The notes beneath the pieces are model-generated. The model was not told the origin of the DNA, did not search any database, and worked only from the letters and a program-made list of their open reading frames with translations. From the NCBI RefSeq assembly GCF_900230255.1, contig NZ_OCNJ01000012.1, forward strand, positions 58,050-122,049: a DNA stretch of 64,000 nt. Reading direction: 5' to 3'. A program made the position numbers and the translations under genes. The first letter of the stretch is position 1. Each line of letters opens with the position of its first letter. Shown in pieces: positions 25,842 to 34,399 of this stretch. This DNA is from Caenispirillum bisanense (GTDB taxonomy: Bacteria > Pseudomonadota > Alphaproteobacteria > Rhodospirillales > Rhodospirillaceae).

Positions 25842-26231
25842 ATGGGCATGTGCGTGTGCATGGGCGCGACGATGATGTGCAGCTTCGGCATGGCACCGTC
25901 GACCCTGGTCGTTCCGCCGGTCAACCGCACCCTGACCGGGCCGCCGGCCGCCAACATCATGGACAACAAGCCCATGATGAACGTGCCGCCCTTCGGGATG
26001 TGCACCAGTCCCGCCAATCCCAACGTCGCCAGCAAGATCCCGGTGCCGCCGCCGGGCGTCATCAAGCCGCAGCCCTGCACGCCGACGCTGGTCGCGCCCT
26101 GGGTGCCCGGCGCGCCGACGGTGCTGATCGGCAACATGCCGGCGCTCAACAACACGTCGAAGCTCATGTGCATGTGGGGCGGGGTGATTCAAATCCTCGT
26201 TCCGGGCCAAGTGCAGACGCAAGTCCCGTAA
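25842..26231 (+). CDS. DUF4280 PAAR-like spike-tip protein, copy 1
   Basis: This 129-residue protein opens with MGMCVCMGATMMCSFG, the mark of the DUF4280/PAAR-like family. It has the family's short beta segments (NIMDNKPMMNVPPFGMC, PTVLIGNMPALNNTSKLMC) with conserved Cys, Pro and Gly. Such proteins are thought to form the sharpened tip on VgrG, replacing classical PAAR proteins, which are absent here. It is followed 72 bases later by a close paralogue of identical length. Confidence 0.85.
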   Translation: MGMCVCMGATMMCSFGMAPSTLVVPPVNRTLTGPPAANIMDNKPMMNVPPFGMCTSPANPNVASKIPVPPPGVIKPQPCTPTLVAPWVPGAPTVLIGNMPALNNTSKLMCMWGGVIQILVPGQVQTQVP

Positions 26232-26303
26232 TCCCTCCCGCAGCGAGCCGTTGCGCGCTATCCTCTTTCCACTCGCCGTGGGGGAAAAGGGGAGGGCTCG
26301 CCG

Positions 26304-26693
26304 ATGGGCATGTGCGTATGCATGGGAGCGATGACCATGTGCAGCTTCGGGGCGGCGCCGTCGTCGCTCATGGTGCTGCCCACCAACAAGACGCTGACGG
26401 GTGCGGTACCGGCCGCCAACATCATGGACAACAAGCCCATGGTGAACGTGCTGCCCTTCGGCATGTGCATGAGCCCGTCCAACCCGACCGTCGCCGCGGC
26501 GACGGCGGCGGCACTGGGGGTGCTGACCCCCATGCCCTGCATCCCGGTCACGGCCGCCCCCTGGGTGCCGGGCTCGCCGACGGTGCTGATCGGCAACATG
26601 CCGACGCTCAACAACAGCTCCAAGCTGATGTGCAACTGGGGCGGCGTCATCCAGATCACCGTGCCGGGGCAGTTCCAGGTGATGGTGCCGTAG
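26304..26693 (+). CDS. DUF4280 PAAR-like spike-tip protein, copy 2
   Basis: This 129-residue protein is a tandem paralogue of the preceding gene. It starts MGMCVCMGAMTMCSFG and ends QITVPGQFQVMVP. The N-terminal 60 residues and the PTVLIGNMPTLNN segment are almost the same as in copy 1; the middle (residues 65-90, Ala-rich) differs most. Two tips would allow different loads on one VgrG. It is the last gene of the T6SS locus, and convergent hairpins follow. Confidence 0.85.
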   Translation: MGMCVCMGAMTMCSFGAAPSSLMVLPTNKTLTGAVPAANIMDNKPMVNVLPFGMCMSPSNPTVAAATAAALGVLTPMPCIPVTAAPWVPGSPTVLIGNMPTLNNSSKLMCNWGGVIQITVPGQFQVMVP

Positions 26694-26737
26694 CCCCGGT
26701 GCCGACGAACTGCGCTCGTCGGGATCGGACGGCGCGA

Positions 26738-26786
26738 CCGCGCCGCGCGGCTCCTGCCGCGGGAGCCAAGCGGGCCAAGGGCCCGC
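26738..26786 (+). terminator. Convergent-end hairpins after the T6SS locus
   Basis: Two hairpins lie between the last T6SS gene (+) and the GNAT gene (-). One is formed by GGCTCC and GGAGCC near 26750-26767. The other is a perfect 7-bp stem GCGGGCC/GGCCCGC at 26770-26776 and 26780-26786 with an AAG loop. There is no T-run, but the position suits a bidirectional end of transcription. Confidence 0.45.
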
Positions 26787-26820
26787 GCCCGGCGCCTGAG
26801 GGCACAAAGATCAACCCGGC

Positions 26821-27525
26821 TCAGCCGGCGACGGGCATCCGCAGCGGCGTTTTCTGACGGCCGTCGGCGTCGAAGTTGTCGGGCGCGAGCCAGCGCTCCG
26901 CCTCGGCCTTCACCGCCGGCCACTCGCCGTCGATCAGGGCGTACCAGGCGGTGTCGCGGTTGCGGCCGTGCACCACCATGGCCTGGCGGAACACGCCCTC
27001 GAAGGTGAAGCCGAAGCGCACGGCGGCGCGGCGCGACGGCGCGTTGAGGGCGTTGCACTTCCACTCGAAGCGGCGGTAGCCCAACTCGTCGAACACCCGG
27101 CGCATCATCAGGATCACCGCTTCCGTCGCCGCCGTGGTGCGGGCGAGCAAGGGCGAGAACCACACGTGCCCGACCTCGATGACGCCGTTGGCCGGGTCGA
27201 TGCGCAGGAACGACAGCACGCCGACGGCGCGGCCGCTCGCCATGTCGATCACCGTGAAGAACTGCGGATCGTCCTTGCCCGCGATGCCGTCGAGGAAGGC
27301 GCGGTAGGCGGCCTCGTCGGCGAAGGGGCCGTAGGCGAGGTAGATCCATGTCCGACCCTCGGCATCGGCCTGCACCGCCTGCCACAGGTCGGCGGCGTGG
27401 CGGGCCGGGTCGAGCGGCTCGAGCCGACAGGTGCGGCCCTGCATGGGCGTCGCCGGCGGACGCGCGCGCGGCGTCCAGCCGGGCACGAGCGGGCCGATGG
27501 GCTCGCCGAGGATGGTGTCGGTCAT
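26821..27525 (-). CDS. GNAT-family N-acetyltransferase (RimJ/RimL-like)
   Basis: This 234-residue protein has the GNAT fold of the RimJ/RimL type: CRLEPLDPARHAADLW at the start, GVLSFLRIDPANGVIEVGHVWFSPLLAR in the core, and YRRFEWKCNALNAPSRRAAVRFGFTFEGVFRQ near the end. Its substrate is not predictable from sequence; such enzymes modify N-termini, amino acids or antibiotics. A GGGGAGG site precedes the start. It lies 79 bases downstream of glnD on the same strand and may be read through from it. Confidence 0.9.
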   Translation of the reverse strand: MTDTILGEPIGPLVPGWTPRARPPATPMQGRTCRLEPLDPARHAADLWQAVQADAEGRTWIYLAYGPFADEAAYRAFLDGIAGKDDPQFFTVIDMASGRAVGVLSFLRIDPANGVIEVGHVWFSPLLARTTAATEAVILMMRRVFDELGYRRFEWKCNALNAPSRRAAVRFGFTFEGVFRQAMVVHGRNRDTAWYALIDGEWPAVKAEAERWLAPDNFDADGRQKTPLRMPVAG

Positions 27526-27604
27526 GGTGCGGTCCTCCCCTGGGAATGGACCGCCACGCTACCAGCATGGCCGCGGGGAGGCAGGAGCCATTTGCTCCCG
27601 CCGA

Positions 27605-30391
27605 TCACTCCGCCGCGGCGGTCTTCTTGCGCTGCGGGGCGGTGGAGCGGGCGCTGCGGCCCTCCAGGGTTTCCATCAGCGTCTCGCGCACCTGCCGCAG
27701 CTTGGCGTCGTGCTCCACCTTCATGCCGAACACGTCCTTGACGTAGAACACGTCGACCACGCGCTCGCCGTAGGTGGTGACCTGGGCGGAGTGGATCTGC
27801 AGCCCGCAGCGGGTCAGCGCCGCGGTGACGTCGTAGAGGAAGCCGGGGCGGTCGCGGCCGTTCACCTCGATCACCGTGTAGGTCTTGCTGGCGGTGTTGT
27901 CGACCAGCACGCGCGGCGGCACCTTGAAGACGCGAGTGCGGCTCGGCAGGCCGGAGGGCTTGGCGGCCAGCTCGCGCTCCAGCCAGATGCGGCCCGACAG
28001 GGCCTTCTCGATGGTATCGGCCAGGCGCTTCAGTTTGTCGGGCTGGGTGACCGGCGAGCCGTCCGTCTCCTGGATGGAGAAGGTGTCGAGCGCCATGCCG
28101 GTGGTCAGCGTCATGATCTTGGCGTCGACGATGCTGACGCCCGACAGCGACATGGCGCCCGTCAGCTTGGAGAACAGGCCCGGGTGGTCGGCGGCGTAGA
28201 TGGTGACGTCGGTGACGCCGCGGATCTCGTCGACGCGGCTGTCCACCGTGAGCAGCCGGCCCTCGCGCTCGGCCTTGCGCACCAGTTCCGCGTGGTGCTG
28301 CTGGGTGACGGTGTCGAAGGTCAGCCAGTAGGACGGATAGCCGCGCGCCATGTGCTCGTCGATGTCGGCGCGCGTCCAGCCCGTCGCTTCCAGGGTGGTG
28401 CCCAGGGCCTCCTTCTTGCGGGCGACGCGGGCGTCGCGCGAGCCGGCCGACAGGCCGCCCGACAGGGCGTCCTCGGTGCGGTAGAACAGCTCGCGCAGCA
28501 GCGTGCCCTTCCAGCCGTTCCACACCTGCGGCCCGACGGCGCGGATGTCGGCGCAGGTGAGCAACGTGAGCAGCTTCAGGCGCTCCGGCGACTGCACCAG
28601 GCCGGCGAAGGCCTTGATGGTGTCGGGGTCGTCGACGTCGCGCTTGAAGGCGGTACGGCTCATGTCCAGGTGGTGCAGCACCAGCCATGAGACGGTTTCC
28701 GTCTCCTCGGGCGTCAGGCCGAGCCGCGGGCAGAGCTTCAGTGCGATCTTGGCGCCGATCTCGGAATGGTCGCCGCCGCGGCCCTTGGCGATGTCGTGCA
28801 GCATGACGGAGACATAGAGCGCCCGGCGCGACTGCACCTTCTGGATCAGCTGGGTCGACAGCGGCAGCTCGTGCGCCAGCTTGCCCTGCTCGATGCGGTT
28901 GAGGATGCCGATGGCGCGGATGGTGTGCTCGTCGGTGGTGTAGACGTGGTACATGTCGTACTGCATCTGCGCCACGACGCGCGCGAAATCGGGGATGAAG
29001 GCGCCGAAGACGCCCGACTCGTTCAGCCGGCGCAGGGTGTTCTCGGCGTCCTTGGGGTGGGACAGCATCTCGACGAACAGGCGGTTGGCCTCGGGGTCGC
29101 TGCGCAGGCCCTTCACCCGCTGCAGGGTTTCGGTGACCTGCCGCAGGGTGTCGGGGTGGATGTCGAGGCCGTGGCGCTGCGCCACATGGAACAGCGACAG
29201 CAGGCGCACCGGTTCCTCGGCGAAGGCGCCTTCGTGAGCGACGGCGATGCGGCTGCCCTCCACCACGAAGCCTTCCAGGTTGCGCTTGCGGAAGGCGGCC
29301 GGCATGCGGACCTTGGGCTTGCGGCGGTTGCGCTCCTCCAGCACGGCGCAGAAGATGCGCGTCAGGTCGCCGACGTCCTTGGCGACCAGGAAGTAGTGCT
29401 TCATGAACCGCTCGACGCCCTTCACCGAGCCGCGGTCGGTATAGCCGAGCTTCTCGGCGACCGCCGACTGCATGTCGAAGGTGAGCCGGTCTTCGGTGCG
29501 CCCCGTGAGGTAGTGCAGGGCACAGCGCACGCTCCACAGGAAGGTCTGCGCCTTGATGAAGGTGGTGGCCGCCTGCTCGGAGATGACCTCCATCTCGGCC
29601 AGCTGCCGCATGTCGGAGACGCCGTAGAGGTACTTGGCGATCCAGTACAGGGTGTGCAGGTCGCGCAGGCCGCCCTTGTCTTCCTTCACGTTGGGCTCGA
29701 GCACGTAGCGCGAATCGCCCAGGCGGTCGTGGCGCTGGTCGCGCTCCGCCAGCTTCTGCTCGACGAACTGCAGGCCGGTGCCGGCGATGATCTCGGCCTT
29801 GTAGCGGTTCTGGAACTCGTCCCACAGGGCGCGCTGGCCGACCAGATAGCGGGCCTCCAGCATGGCGGTGCGGATGGTGATGTCGGCCTTCGCCTGGCGC
29901 ATGCACTCCGACACCGAGCGGGTGGCGTGGCCGACCTTCAGCCCGATGTCCCACAGCATGTAGAGCATGTACTCCACCACCTGCTCGGAGTAGGGGGTGG
30001 TCTTGTAGGGCAGCAGGAACAGGAGGTCGATGTCCGACTGCGGCGACAATTCGCGCCGCCCGTAGCCGCCGACCGCCAGCACCGCCAGGTGCTCGCCCAT
30101 GGTCTTGACGCGCGCCGGATAGACGTGGGTGACGGTGTAGTCGAACAGGGTGAGGACCAGCTGGTCGACCAGATAGCAGTTCTCGCGCACGCACTGGTCG
30201 CCGCGGCCGTGCTCGTCTTCGAAGCGGCGGCGCACTTCCTCGTGGCCGCGCTTGTAGGCGTCCTTCAGCGCCCCGAGGGCGGCCAGGCGCTTCTTCTGGT
30301 CGAGCAGCGCCCCGTCGGTGGCGATGTCCTCCAGCCGCCCGACGAGGGCCTTGCGGTCGATGACGGCGCGCGGCTTACGGATCTTCAACAT
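27605..30391 (-). CDS. glnD: Bifunctional [protein-PII] uridylyltransferase/uridylyl-removing enzyme GlnD
   Basis: This 928-residue protein has the full GlnD layout. The nucleotidyltransferase motif GGYGRRELSPQSDIDLL covers about residues 108-124, with catalytic Asp 120 and 122. An HD domain near residue 530 reads LHDIAKGRGGDHSE. Two C-terminal ACT domains follow (ADHPGLFSKLTGAMS and GRDRPGFLYDVTAAL). It uridylylates PII proteins when glutamine is low and removes UMP when it is high, controlling nitrogen assimilation. The start MLKIRKPR was preferred to an upstream ATG 36 bases earlier because homologues begin close to this point. Confidence 0.95.
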   Translation of the reverse strand: MLKIRKPRAVIDRKALVGRLEDIATDGALLDQKKRLAALGALKDAYKRGHEEVRRRFEDEHGRGDQCVRENCYLVDQLVLTLFDYTVTHVYPARVKTMGEHLAVLAVGGYGRRELSPQSDIDLLFLLPYKTTPYSEQVVEYMLYMLWDIGLKVGHATRSVSECMRQAKADITIRTAMLEARYLVGQRALWDEFQNRYKAEIIAGTGLQFVEQKLAERDQRHDRLGDSRYVLEPNVKEDKGGLRDLHTLYWIAKYLYGVSDMRQLAEMEVISEQAATTFIKAQTFLWSVRCALHYLTGRTEDRLTFDMQSAVAEKLGYTDRGSVKGVERFMKHYFLVAKDVGDLTRIFCAVLEERNRRKPKVRMPAAFRKRNLEGFVVEGSRIAVAHEGAFAEEPVRLLSLFHVAQRHGLDIHPDTLRQVTETLQRVKGLRSDPEANRLFVEMLSHPKDAENTLRRLNESGVFGAFIPDFARVVAQMQYDMYHVYTTDEHTIRAIGILNRIEQGKLAHELPLSTQLIQKVQSRRALYVSVMLHDIAKGRGGDHSEIGAKIALKLCPRLGLTPEETETVSWLVLHHLDMSRTAFKRDVDDPDTIKAFAGLVQSPERLKLLTLLTCADIRAVGPQVWNGWKGTLLRELFYRTEDALSGGLSAGSRDARVARKKEALGTTLEATGWTRADIDEHMARGYPSYWLTFDTVTQQHHAELVRKAEREGRLLTVDSRVDEIRGVTDVTIYAADHPGLFSKLTGAMSLSGVSIVDAKIMTLTTGMALDTFSIQETDGSPVTQPDKLKRLADTIEKALSGRIWLERELAAKPSGLPSRTRVFKVPPRVLVDNTASKTYTVIEVNGRDRPGFLYDVTAALTRCGLQIHSAQVTTYGERVVDVFYVKDVFGMKVEHDAKLRQVRETLMETLEGRSARSTAPQRKKTAAAE

Positions 30392-30534
30392 GGCGGTTCC
30401 CGCCCCCTGCATTGCGGTTGCAGGCAATATAGGCCGTCGGGGCCGCGATCACCACAAGGGGATGCGGGAGGGGGCGTTGCGGTGCCTTCGGCGCAGTGCC
30501 ATATTTTCGGCTGTGCCACACCGGAGGAACAGTC

Positions 30535-30780
30535 ATGTCCCAGCACGTGACCATGGCGAAGAACGGTCGGATGGTCGTTCCGGCGCAGATCCGCGCCCGG
30601 CTCGGCATGCAGGAGGGCGGCGCCTTCCTCGTCGACGTCGAGGACGGGCAAGTGGTCATGCGCCCGTACCGCGCCGTGCTCGAAGAAGTGTGGGCCGAGA
30701 TGCGCCGCTACGTCCCGGAGGGCGAGGACTTGGCCGGCGAGTTGGTGGCGGAGCGGCGCCGGGCTGCCGCCGATGAGTGA
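30535..30780 (+). CDS. AbrB/SpoVT-type antitoxin
   Basis: This 81-residue protein has a SpoVT/AbrB DNA-binding domain at residues 5-45 (AKNGRMVVPAQIRARLGMQ, then GGAFLVDVEDGQVVMRPY). A helical C-terminus probably binds the toxin. The start ATG 30535 follows CCGGAGGAAC, an excellent ribosome site. It overlaps the PIN gene by eight bases, the usual antitoxin-first arrangement. The pair probably regulates its own promoter in the gap to glnD. Confidence 0.88.
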   Translation: MSQHVTMAKNGRMVVPAQIRARLGMQEGGAFLVDVEDGQVVMRPYRAVLEEVWAEMRRYVPEGEDLAGELVAERRRAAADE

Positions 30781-31171
30781 CGTCGTGCTCGATGCGTCGG
30801 CCCTGCTCGCCCTCCTCGACCGGGAGCCGGGCTACGAGGCCGTTGCCGCGGTCATGCCTGGCGCGCTGCTCTCCACCGTCAATCTGAGCGAAGTCCTCGG
30901 GAAGCTCGTGGACCGCGGAGTGCCCGTGGCGGTGGCGGCCCGCGTGGCGGAAGCGGTAGGCGCGACGGTGGTCGACCTCGACACCGAGACAGCCGTCGAG
31001 GCGGCGGCCCTGCGGCAAGCGACCCGGGGCGCCGGGCTGTCGCTCGGCGACCGGGCCTGTCTGGCGCTCGCCCGACAGCGGGGGCTGCCGGCGCTGACGA
31101 CGGATGCGGCCTGGGAGCGGGTTGCATCCGCCGTGGGAGTCGACGTGCGCAACATCCGTCCCAGGCCCTGA
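30773..31171 (+). CDS. PIN-domain toxin (VapC-like ribonuclease)
   Basis: This 132-residue PIN protein has the acidic residues of a metal-dependent RNase: Asp in VVLDASALLALLD, Glu in VNLSEVLGKL, Asp in LSLGDRACLALA, and Asp in LTTDAAWE. It overlaps the AbrB-type antitoxin gene, so the two form a toxin-antitoxin module. VapC toxins commonly cleave tRNA or rRNA, but the target here is unknown. It ends five bases from the convergent acetyl-CoA hydrolase gene. Confidence 0.88.
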   Translation: MSDVVLDASALLALLDREPGYEAVAAVMPGALLSTVNLSEVLGKLVDRGVPVAVAARVAEAVGATVVDLDTETAVEAAALRQATRGAGLSLGDRACLALARQRGLPALTTDAAWERVASAVGVDVRNIRPRP

Positions 31172-31175
31172 CCGC

Positions 31176-32699
31176 CTACTCCGCCGCCGCCTCCGGCACC
31201 TCCGCGGCGCGGCGCATGTCGCCGTGGGTCTGGTAGGCGAGGTGCAGCGCGAAGGCGCGGTCCAGGCGGTGGGGCGTCTGGCCGCCGACGGTGCGTTCGG
31301 CGTCGCGGTAGTAGTCGCGCAGGAGGTCGCGGTACTCCGGGTGGACGCAGGTGTCGATCACCACCGCCGCCCGCTCGCGCGGCGCCAGCCCGCGCAGGTC
31401 GGCGAGGCCCTGTTCGGTGACGATCAGGTCGACGTCGTGCTCGCAGTGGTCGACGTGGGTGGCGAAGGGCACGATGGAGCTGATGGCGCCGCCCTTGGCC
31501 GTCGACTTGGTCACGAAGACCGACAGATAGGCGTTGCGCGCGAAATCGCCCGAGCCGCCGATGCCGTTCATCATCTGCGAGCCGGCGACGTGCGTCGAGT
31601 TGACGTTGCCGTAGATGTCGGCCTCCAGCGCCGTGTTGATGGCGATGAGGCCGAGGCGGCGGATGACCTCGGGATGGTTGGAAATCTCCTGCGGGCGCAG
31701 CACGAGGCGGCTCTTGTAGCGGCCGATGTCGTGCAGCACCTGGTCGTGGCGCTCGGGCGACAGGGTGATGGAGCTGCCCGAGGCGAAGACCATCTTGCCG
31801 GCGTCGAACAGGTCGAAGGTGCTGTCCTGCAGCACCTCGGAATACATGGTCAGGTCGTGGAAGTCGGTGTCGAGGAAGCCGTGCAGGACCGCGTTGGCGA
31901 TGGACCCGATGCCCGCCTGCAGGGGCGCCAGCGACGAGCCCAGGCGGCCGCGGCGCACCTCGTTGGTCAGGAACTCGGTCAGGTGGCCGGCGATCAGCTT
32001 CGTCTCGGCGTCGGGCGGCTGGATGGCGGCGCAGCTGTCCTCCTTGGCCGTGATGACGATGGCGGCGATCCGCGACGGGTCGATGGCGATGGACGGCACG
32101 CCGACGCGGTCGTCGGGGCGGGTGATGGGGATGGGGCCGCGGAACGGCCGCCGCGTCGGGATGTAGATGTCGTGCAGGCCTTCCATGACCGGCGACAGGG
32201 TCAGGTTGATCTCGACGATCACCTTCTCCGCCAGCATGGCGAAGGTCGCCGAGTTGCCGACCGAGGTGGTGGGGACGATGGAGCCGTCCTCCTTGATCAT
32301 CACCGCTTCCACGATGGCGACGTCCACCGGCCCCAACTGGCGGGAGCGCAGCATCTCCACCGTTTCCGACAGGTGCTGGTCGACGAACATCACCTCGCCG
32401 GCATTGATGCGCTTGCGCAGCGCCGGGTCGGACTGGAACGGCAGGCGGCGCGCCAGCACGTTGGCCTCGGCGAGCGTCTTGTCGAGGTCGTTGCCGAGGC
32501 TCGCGCCCGTCAGCAGGGTGATCTTCAGTGGCTCGCGGCGGCCGCGCTCGGCCAGCGCCAGCGGCACCGCCTTCGCCTCGCCGGCGCGGGTGAAGCCAGA
32601 CATGCCGACGGTCATGCCGTCGCGGATGTGCAGGGCCGCCTCTTCGGGCGTCACCACCTTGCTCCACAGGGAGCGGGGCTTGATACGGTCTTCGTACAT
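31176..32699 (-). CDS. Acetyl-CoA hydrolase/CoA-transferase family protein
   Basis: This 507-residue protein belongs to the acetyl-CoA hydrolase/transferase family (succinyl-CoA:acetate CoA-transferase type). Typical stretches are DGMTVGMSGFTRAGEAKAVP, EAVMIKEDGSIVPTTSVGNS, and GIGSIANAVLHGFLDTDF, which carries the conserved glycines near the active site. It would interconvert acetate and acetyl-CoA with another acyl-CoA. The start MYEDRIKPRSLWSKV was chosen because homologues start there and GAGGGG lies 12 bases upstream; an ATG at 32711 sits directly on that site. Confidence 0.92.
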   Translation of the reverse strand: MYEDRIKPRSLWSKVVTPEEAALHIRDGMTVGMSGFTRAGEAKAVPLALAERGRREPLKITLLTGASLGNDLDKTLAEANVLARRLPFQSDPALRKRINAGEVMFVDQHLSETVEMLRSRQLGPVDVAIVEAVMIKEDGSIVPTTSVGNSATFAMLAEKVIVEINLTLSPVMEGLHDIYIPTRRPFRGPIPITRPDDRVGVPSIAIDPSRIAAIVITAKEDSCAAIQPPDAETKLIAGHLTEFLTNEVRRGRLGSSLAPLQAGIGSIANAVLHGFLDTDFHDLTMYSEVLQDSTFDLFDAGKMVFASGSSITLSPERHDQVLHDIGRYKSRLVLRPQEISNHPEVIRRLGLIAINTALEADIYGNVNSTHVAGSQMMNGIGGSGDFARNAYLSVFVTKSTAKGGAISSIVPFATHVDHCEHDVDLIVTEQGLADLRGLAPRERAAVVIDTCVHPEYRDLLRDYYRDAERTVGGQTPHRLDRAFALHLAYQTHGDMRRAAEVPEAAAE

Positions 32700-33017
32700 G
32701 GGAAACGGCATCCCCTCGGTTGGCGGGACGGGACACGCTTCGCGGCCGGGCCGGGAACCCCGGCGACGAAGCGCGCAGATCCGGGAACGGTCTGCGTTAG
32801 CACCGCTACATGAGGAAATGCGAGACAAAGAGCTCTGCGCTGGACGCATGGCTCCATGCGGCGGTGGCGGAAAGCCGGCGCGTGGAGTCAACTTCTCCTT
32901 GCCGCTGTCCGGAACGAGTCTAAACTGCACGGACAGACGAGAACATGGGCTGTCGGGCGTGGGGCCGGGCAGTCGTGCGGGAGGCCGGGTAGCGATCGCG
33001 CCCGGCTTTCTGCGTTT
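32700..33017 (-). promoter_or_regulatory. 318-base gap: leader of CoA-transferase gene and end of acyl-CoA operon
   Basis: No gene is visible. The gap holds an inverted repeat CTGTCCG/CGGACAG (32905-32911, 32930-32936) around an 18-base AT-richer centre, which could be an operator or hairpin in the leader of the minus-strand CoA-transferase gene. Near the DUF6285 end, GCCGGG/CCCGGC (32984-32989, 33001-33006) makes a 6-bp stem that may end the acyl-CoA operon. No convincing -35/-10 pair was found. Confidence 0.4.
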
Positions 33018-33386
33018 TCAGCGCCCTTTGGCGGCCTTGGGGTTGCTCTCGGCCAGCTTGGCGAGGGTGGTGGCGCGCAGATGATCGACCACCGCCGCCC
33101 GCTCCGGCGCCCCCGGATCGAATCGCCCGGCGCGTATGTCGGCCGCCAGGGCCGACTCCAGCTCGGCCAGCGTCTCGCGCTTGTCGGTGTAGAGGGCCGA
33201 CAGGCGGGCGTGGGCCTCGTCCTCGGGATGGGCGCCGGCGCGCACCTGGCGGGCGGCGATGCCCATGGCGTTGGCGACCATCAGCGCGTCGTAGCGGCAG
33301 TCGGCCGGCAGGTGCGGCAGCAGGCGGTCCTTGAGCACGGCCAGCGCCGTTTCCAGCAGATCGGCGGCCTGGGGGTCGTCGCGCAT
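33018..33386 (-). CDS. DUF6285 domain protein of acyl-CoA operon
   Basis: This 122-residue helical protein (QAADLLETALAVLKDRLLPHLPADCRYDALMVANAM at the N-terminus) matches the small DUF6285 proteins found behind phosphotransferase and acyl-CoA dehydrogenase genes in alphaproteobacteria. Its start overlaps the stop of the kinase-like gene by one base, so the two are coupled. The function is unknown; a partner or regulator of the kinase is plausible. It is the last gene of the operon. Confidence 0.8.
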   Translation of the reverse strand: MRDDPQAADLLETALAVLKDRLLPHLPADCRYDALMVANAMGIAARQVRAGAHPEDEAHARLSALYTDKRETLAELESALAADIRAGRFDPGAPERAAVVDHLRATTLAKLAESNPKAAKGR

Positions 33387-34399
33387 CAGCCGTCCTCCCG
33401 CGTCATGTCGAGGATGTCCATTTCCAGCTCCGGCACCACATGGGCCGTCAGCGCCAGTTCCAGATTGGTCTCGCCGCCGCAGACATGGCGTTCCGCCTGC
33501 TGCAGGGCGATGATGGCCCACCGCATGGTCGCCATGACCTCCCAATAGAAGACCTGGGTGCGGTCGAGCGGCCGGCCCGATTCGCTTTCGTAGCCGCGGT
33601 AGAAGGCCTCGCGCGGGCCGATGCCGCCGGCCTCGTTCTGCCGCTGTCCGAAGCGCCAGCAGGGGGCGCAGAACCACCCCACGTCGGCCAGCGGGTCGCC
33701 CCAGGACGCGAACTCCCAGTCGAGCACGCCGGTGACGCCGCCGCGGTCCACCATCAGGTTGCCGGTGCGGAAGTCGTTGTGGGACAGCACGATGTCGCCG
33801 CGCTGCGGGGCGTGGCGCTCCAGCCAGCGCAGGCCCCATTCCAGCACCGGGTGCGCCCGCCGGTGGCCGTCGAGCCAGCCGCGGAACTCCGCCACCCAGG
33901 CGAGCGCCGGCGAGCCTTCGGGCATGGCGAGGAAGCCCAGGTCGTCGCGCGGCGGCCGTACGGTGTGGATGCGCGCCAGCTCCCGCCCCAGGGCCGCCAC
34001 CAGCACCTCGCGCCCGCCGCCGAGGGCGTCGTCCTTCACCACCTTGTGGCCGGCGGCGACGCCGGCGATGCGGCGCATGGCGAAGAACGGCTTGCCGAGC
34101 ACCGCGCCCTCGGCCTCCAGCCACAGTGGCTCGGGCACTGTCACGCCGGCGTCGAAGGCCGCCTTGAACAGGGCGAACTCCTGCGCCCGCCCGTGGCTGA
34201 CGGCGACGCCCGAGGGCGCATCGGTGCGCACCACAAGGGCCTGCACGCCGGCGAAGGGTCCGCCCGTCACCTCGGCGTCGACCGCCCAGTTCTCCTGGAT
34301 GGCGCCGCCGGAAAGCTTGCGCACCTCGGTCAGGCTCACCCGGTCGGCGCCCATGCGGGCGGCGAGCCAGGTTTCCAGGGCCTCCTTGCGGCCCTCCAT
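33386..34399 (-). CDS. APH-like phosphotransferase family protein (acyl-CoA operon)
   Basis: This 337-residue protein has the aminoglycoside phosphotransferase/choline kinase fold. The catalytic loop is LSHNDFRTGNLMVD, with HxD and Asn, and the metal site is VLDWEFASWGDPLADVGWF. Such kinases next to acyl-CoA dehydrogenases resemble the kinase half of ACAD10/ACAD11, which phosphorylate 4-hydroxyacyl-CoA; a similar role here is an inference from context. Start and stop overlap both neighbours, indicating tight coupling. Confidence 0.88.
   Translation of the reverse strand: MEGRKEALETWLAARMGADRVSLTEVRKLSGGAIQENWAVDAEVTGGPFAGVQALVVRTDAPSGVAVSHGRAQEFALFKAAFDAGVTVPEPLWLEAEGAVLGKPFFAMRRIAGVAAGHKVVKDDALGGGREVLVAALGRELARIHTVRPPRDDLGFLAMPEGSPALAWVAEFRGWLDGHRRAHPVLEWGLRWLERHAPQRGDIVLSHNDFRTGNLMVDRGGVTGVLDWEFASWGDPLADVGWFCAPCWRFGQRQNEAGGIGPREAFYRGYESESGRPLDRTQVFYWEVMATMRWAIIALQQAERHVCGGETNLELALTAHVVPELEMDILDMTREDG

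Noticed and set aside
23390..26173. Long minus-strand frame across the 650-residue protein and first PAAR-like gene
   Set aside because: It crosses several confident plus-strand genes, lacks any recognisable domain and has no ribosome site.
32883..32893. TTGACT on the minus strand as a -35 box for the CoA-transferase gene
   Set aside because: No acceptable -10 box lies 16-18 bases downstream.
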